A model generated the notes under the pieces. It saw only the letters and a program-made list of their open reading frames with translations. It searched no databases and was not told where the DNA came from. Of a stretch of 64,000 nt of DNA, positions 61,818-64,000 are shown in pieces; positions within the stretch are counted from its first letter, which is position 1; every line of letters begins with the position of its first letter. Origin of the DNA: Caballeronia sp. Lep1P3 (GTDB taxonomy: Bacteria; Pseudomonadota; Gammaproteobacteria; Burkholderiales; Burkholderiaceae); the NCBI RefSeq assembly GCF_022879595.1, contig NZ_CP084268.1, positions 62,001 to 126,000 of the forward strand, read 5' to 3'. The position numbers were made by a program, and so were the translations under genes.

Positions 61818-63433
61818 TTTAATGTAGGTCCCAGATAGAAATGTCGCATTTCCGCCAGATAGAAATGTCGTGTTTCGACGTAGGTTCATTGCCAGACAAG
61901 CGTTTCAGGAGCGCTGGCGATGAACACCACTGGGACCATCACGATGTCGATGCGCGAGTTGGACCGGCTCAGAGTGATTCAGGCCGTGACCGAGCGGCGG
62001 CTCAAGCCCGGGCAAGCTGCCGAACGGCTGGGGCTGAGTGTGCGGCAGATCGAGCGCCTGGTGCTGCGCTATTGTGCAGACGGTGCGCGCGGTCTGGTGT
62101 CGGGCAAGCGCGGGCGCGCGGGGAATCATCGGCTGCCTGAAGGCGTGGCGCAGCGCGCGATCGCGCTGATCCGCGAGCGTTACGCGGATTTTGGTCCGAC
62201 GCTGGCGGCCGAGAAGTTAGCCGAGTGTCACGGTATCAAGCTGGCGGTCGAGACCATTCGCGCGCTGATGACGGCCGCGGGGCTCTGGGTGCCGCGCAAG
62301 CAGCGCCCGCCGCGGATTCATCAGCCGCGTAATCGCCGGGCGTGTCTGGGCGAGCTGATCCAGATCGATGGCAGCGAACATCGGTGGTTCGAAGACCGGG
62401 CGCCGCCCTGCACGCTGCTGGTGTTCATCGACGATGCGACGGGTCGGCTGATGACGCTGCATTTCACCGCGACCGAGTCGACCTTCAGCTATTTCGAGGC
62501 GCTCTCGAAGTATCTAACGACCCACGGCAAGCCGATCGCCTTCTACAGCGACAAGGCCGGCGTCTTCTACGTCAAGAACCGCTCGAGCACGGCAGGCAAA
62601 GGCGTGACGCAATTCGGCCGGGCCTTGTACGAGCTGAACATCGACGCGTTTTGTGCGAACACGAGTCAGGCCAAGGGACGGGTGGAACGCGCCAACCTGA
62701 CGCTACAGGACCGGCTGGTCAAGGAGCTTCGGCTACGGGACATCAGCACTTGGGAGGCAGCCAACGCTTATGCGCCCTCCTTCATCGCCGATTTCAATCG
62801 CCGTTTTGGTCGCCCGCCCAAGAGCGATCACGATGCCCATCGACCGCTGCGTGACGATGACGATCTCCGCCAGTCCCTGACGCACCGCGTCTGGCGCAAG
62901 GTCACGCACGCGCTGACGGTGCAATACGACCGAGTGATGTACTTGTTGGAAGACACGCCTGCGAACCGCCGGCTGATTCACCAGCAGGTTGAAGTGGTCG
63001 AGTACCCGGATGGTGAGGTCGAGGTGCAGGCGGATGGCGAAGTGCTCGCTTGCGCCACGTATGACCGCATTGCACGGATCGATCAGGGTGCGGAAGTCGA
63101 GAACAAGCGGCTGGCACATGCACTCGAAGCTGCGCGACTCCTGCAGGCCAAACGCGATGATCGTCGTGCCTCCGATGCGCCGTCACGCACGCATCGTGGT
63201 GAACAGGTTCGAGCCAAGAAAGCGCTTGAAGGACTGAAGAAGCAACGTGCACTGAGCATCACCGACATGAACGAAGCGATTCTCGAAGTCAGCGCAAAAG
63301 CCATGCGGGAACGGGAGGCGGCTGCGCCGCCCCGACCCCGCAACCGGAATGAAAGTAAGCCAAACATCGGTGCAAAACGCGACATTTGTATTTAGCTGGC
63401 ACCGCGACATTTGAACTTAGCGGGGACATTTAA
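61818..63433. mobile_element. ISNCY-type insertion sequence with 5-bp target duplication
   Basis: The element spans about 61823-63428 (1.6 kb) and is flanked by the direct repeat TTTAA at 61818-61822 and 63429-63433. Its ends form imperfect inverted repeats: left TGTAGGTCCCAGATAGAAAT then GTCGC, right (reverse) TGTCCCCGCTAAGTTCAAAT then GTCGC. A second AAATGTCG unit follows inside each end, after GCCAG at both ends, so each terminus has a tandem transposase site. One intact transposase gene fills the inside. The element looks complete and possibly recent. Confidence 0.85.
61920..63395 (+). CDS. ISNCY-family DDE transposase
   Basis: A 491-residue transposase. The N-terminus has a helix-turn-helix (LKPGQAAERLGLSVRQIERL) and a second DNA-binding region. 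The rve-type catalytic core has Asp in GELIQIDGSEHRWFED, Asp in AFYSDKAGVFYVKN and Glu in KGRVERANLTLQDRLVKELR. The C-terminal 120 residues are charged and may bind the ends or partner subunits. No frameshift is seen. The ATG at 61920 or the one at 61944 could start it. Confidence 0.93.
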   Translation: MNTTGTITMSMRELDRLRVIQAVTERRLKPGQAAERLGLSVRQIERLVLRYCADGARGLVSGKRGRAGNHRLPEGVAQRAIALIRERYADFGPTLAAEKLAECHGIKLAVETIRALMTAAGLWVPRKQRPPRIHQPRNRRACLGELIQIDGSEHRWFEDRAPPCTLLVFIDDATGRLMTLHFTATESTFSYFEALSKYLTTHGKPIAFYSDKAGVFYVKNRSSTAGKGVTQFGRALYELNIDAFCANTSQAKGRVERANLTLQDRLVKELRLRDISTWEAANAYAPSFIADFNRRFGRPPKSDHDAHRPLRDDDDLRQSLTHRVWRKVTHALTVQYDRVMYLLEDTPANRRLIHQQVEVVEYPDGEVEVQADGEVLACATYDRIARIDQGAEVENKRLAHALEAARLLQAKRDDRRASDAPSRTHRGEQVRAKKALEGLKKQRALSITDMNEAILEVSAKAMREREAAAPPRPRNRNESKPNIGAKRDICI

Positions 63434-63497
63434 GTAACGGCTGTATTTCAATTCCGCGTCTTCAACCAACGCCCAGACATCGATGCAACGTTCGCAT

Positions 63498-64000
63498 TCA
63501 GCCCAACTCTTCGAACAACCAGTCCTGGAAGCTCTTCACCTTCGGCGAGTCCACCGATGACTTCAGCAAGTTCAACGTATAGCCGTTGACAGCGAGCCCG
63601 TCGAAGCCGAACGGCGCGACCAGCTTCGCCGTTTCCAGTTCGCGCTGCACGAGCAGGAGGCTCTCCAGACAGACGCCGACGCCATCGGCCGCCGCGCTGA
63701 TCGCCATGAAGGAACGATCGAAGCGCGGCCCGCGCGAAATATCGAGCGGCGTCTTGCGATAAAGGCGCATCCAGTCGCGCCATCCGACGAGGCAGTTCTC
63801 GCTGTGAATCAGCGTGTGATGCCGCAGGTCCGCGACCGTGCGGATCGGATGAGCGCCTTCCATCAGCTTCGGCGAACAAAGCGGCACGATCGTCTCGGAC
63901 GGCAGATCGAGCACCAGCGTGCCCGCCGGCTGCAGTCTGCGTGCCCCGTAACGCAGGTCGATGTCGACCGCTGCGCGCGTCAGGTCCACCGGTTCGTTCG
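63498..64000 (-). CDS. LysR-family regulator, effector domain (partial)
   Basis: The frame is open to the window edge, so the gene starts outside it and its helix-turn-helix is not visible. The seen part is the end of a LysR effector domain of the GcvA/AmpR type: AAVDIDLRYGARRLQPAGTL, SETIVPLCSPKLM, LIHSENCLVGWRDWMRLY, RGPRFDRSFMAISAAADGVG, then SPKVKSFQDWLFEELG at the end. It lies on the far side of the insertion sequence from the sugar ABC operon and was separated from it by that insertion only if it belonged there, which cannot be told. Confidence 0.85.
   Translation of the reverse strand, partial: NEPVDLTRAAVDIDLRYGARRLQPAGTLVLDLPSETIVPLCSPKLMEGAHPIRTVADLRHHTLIHSENCLVGWRDWMRLYRKTPLDISRGPRFDRSFMAISAAADGVGVCLESLLLVQRELETAKLVAPFGFDGLAVNGYTLNLLKSSVDSPKVKSFQDWLFEELG

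Noticed and set aside
1..64000. CRISPR array, prophage, secretion system or toxin-antitoxin pair
   Set aside because: No regularly spaced repeats, phage structural genes, secretion ATPases or recognisable toxin-antitoxin pairs were seen on either strand.

Overview
The window looks like a catabolic and surface-polysaccharide region from a Burkholderia-group betaproteobacterium, with Paraburkholderia or Caballeronia the most likely genera. This rests on the high GC content and codon use, on the density of MFS, ABC, LysR, GntR, IclR and LacI genes, and on Burkholderiales-type aromatic and sugar-acid enzymes such as MobA, glucarate dehydratase and PdxA2. No rRNA, tRNA, CRISPR array, replication origin or core ribosomal gene was seen. 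That, and the many pseudogenes, would suit a secondary replicon, but this is inference.

Layout. (1) 1-323 is the tail of a GNAT acetyltransferase. (2) 707-6854 is a plus-strand amine or N-acyl-amine catabolic cluster: two DAO-type FAD oxidoreductases, a HAD dehalogenase-like protein, an aldehyde dehydrogenase and an M20 amidohydrolase. (3) 7262-17501 is a sugar-acid region: a LacI regulator divergent from MFS, gluconolactonase and glucarate dehydratase genes, then a second MFS gene, a LysR regulator, an enolase-superfamily dehydratase and a PdxA2-type dehydrogenase. A GntR-like palindrome lies between lacI and the first MFS gene. A shared 20-bp motif lies upstream of the second MFS gene and of the dehydratase. 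(4) 17554-22950 holds a broken D-amino-acid dehydrogenase, a frameshifted MHS-type transporter coupled to an M20 amidohydrolase with a divergent LysR gene, a ProQ protein and a decayed CoA-transferase. (5) 23265-30994 is aromatic hydroxylation: a LuxR-type regulator, MFS, MhpA-like monooxygenase and DUF2783-like protein on the minus strand, then mobA-mobR on the plus strand. (6) 31359-35106 is a minus-strand polar amino-acid ABC operon ending in an IclR regulator.

(7) 35794-39823 holds a YbdK-type carboxylate-amine ligase, a shattered acyltransferase-3 pseudogene and a Tat-exported tyrosinase. (8) 40309-50648 is a partial exopolysaccharide locus: a TupA-like ATP-grasp protein, a GT2 glycosyltransferase, a fused Wzy-like polymerase and BY-kinase-type ATPase, two secreted clan GH-A glycosidases facing each other across a terminator, and a Wzc-type tyrosine autokinase. 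An unclassified 442-residue protein follows. (9) 53059-61674 has a GntR regulator divergent from a seven-gene operon: FAH-family hydrolase, alpha/beta hydrolase, amidohydrolase and a complete ribose-type ABC importer. A 14-bp palindrome lies in the divergent gap. (10) 61823-63428 is an intact-looking ISNCY-type insertion sequence with a 5-bp target duplication. The window ends inside a LysR gene.

The most unusual item is the polymerase-kinase fusion at 42618-44399. Its kinase half keeps all Walker motifs but has no C-terminal tyrosine cluster, while the stand-alone Wzc in the same locus has one. The GntR-controlled hydrolase and sugar-ABC operon at 53.9-61.7 kb is the best candidate for an uncharacterised catabolic pathway.
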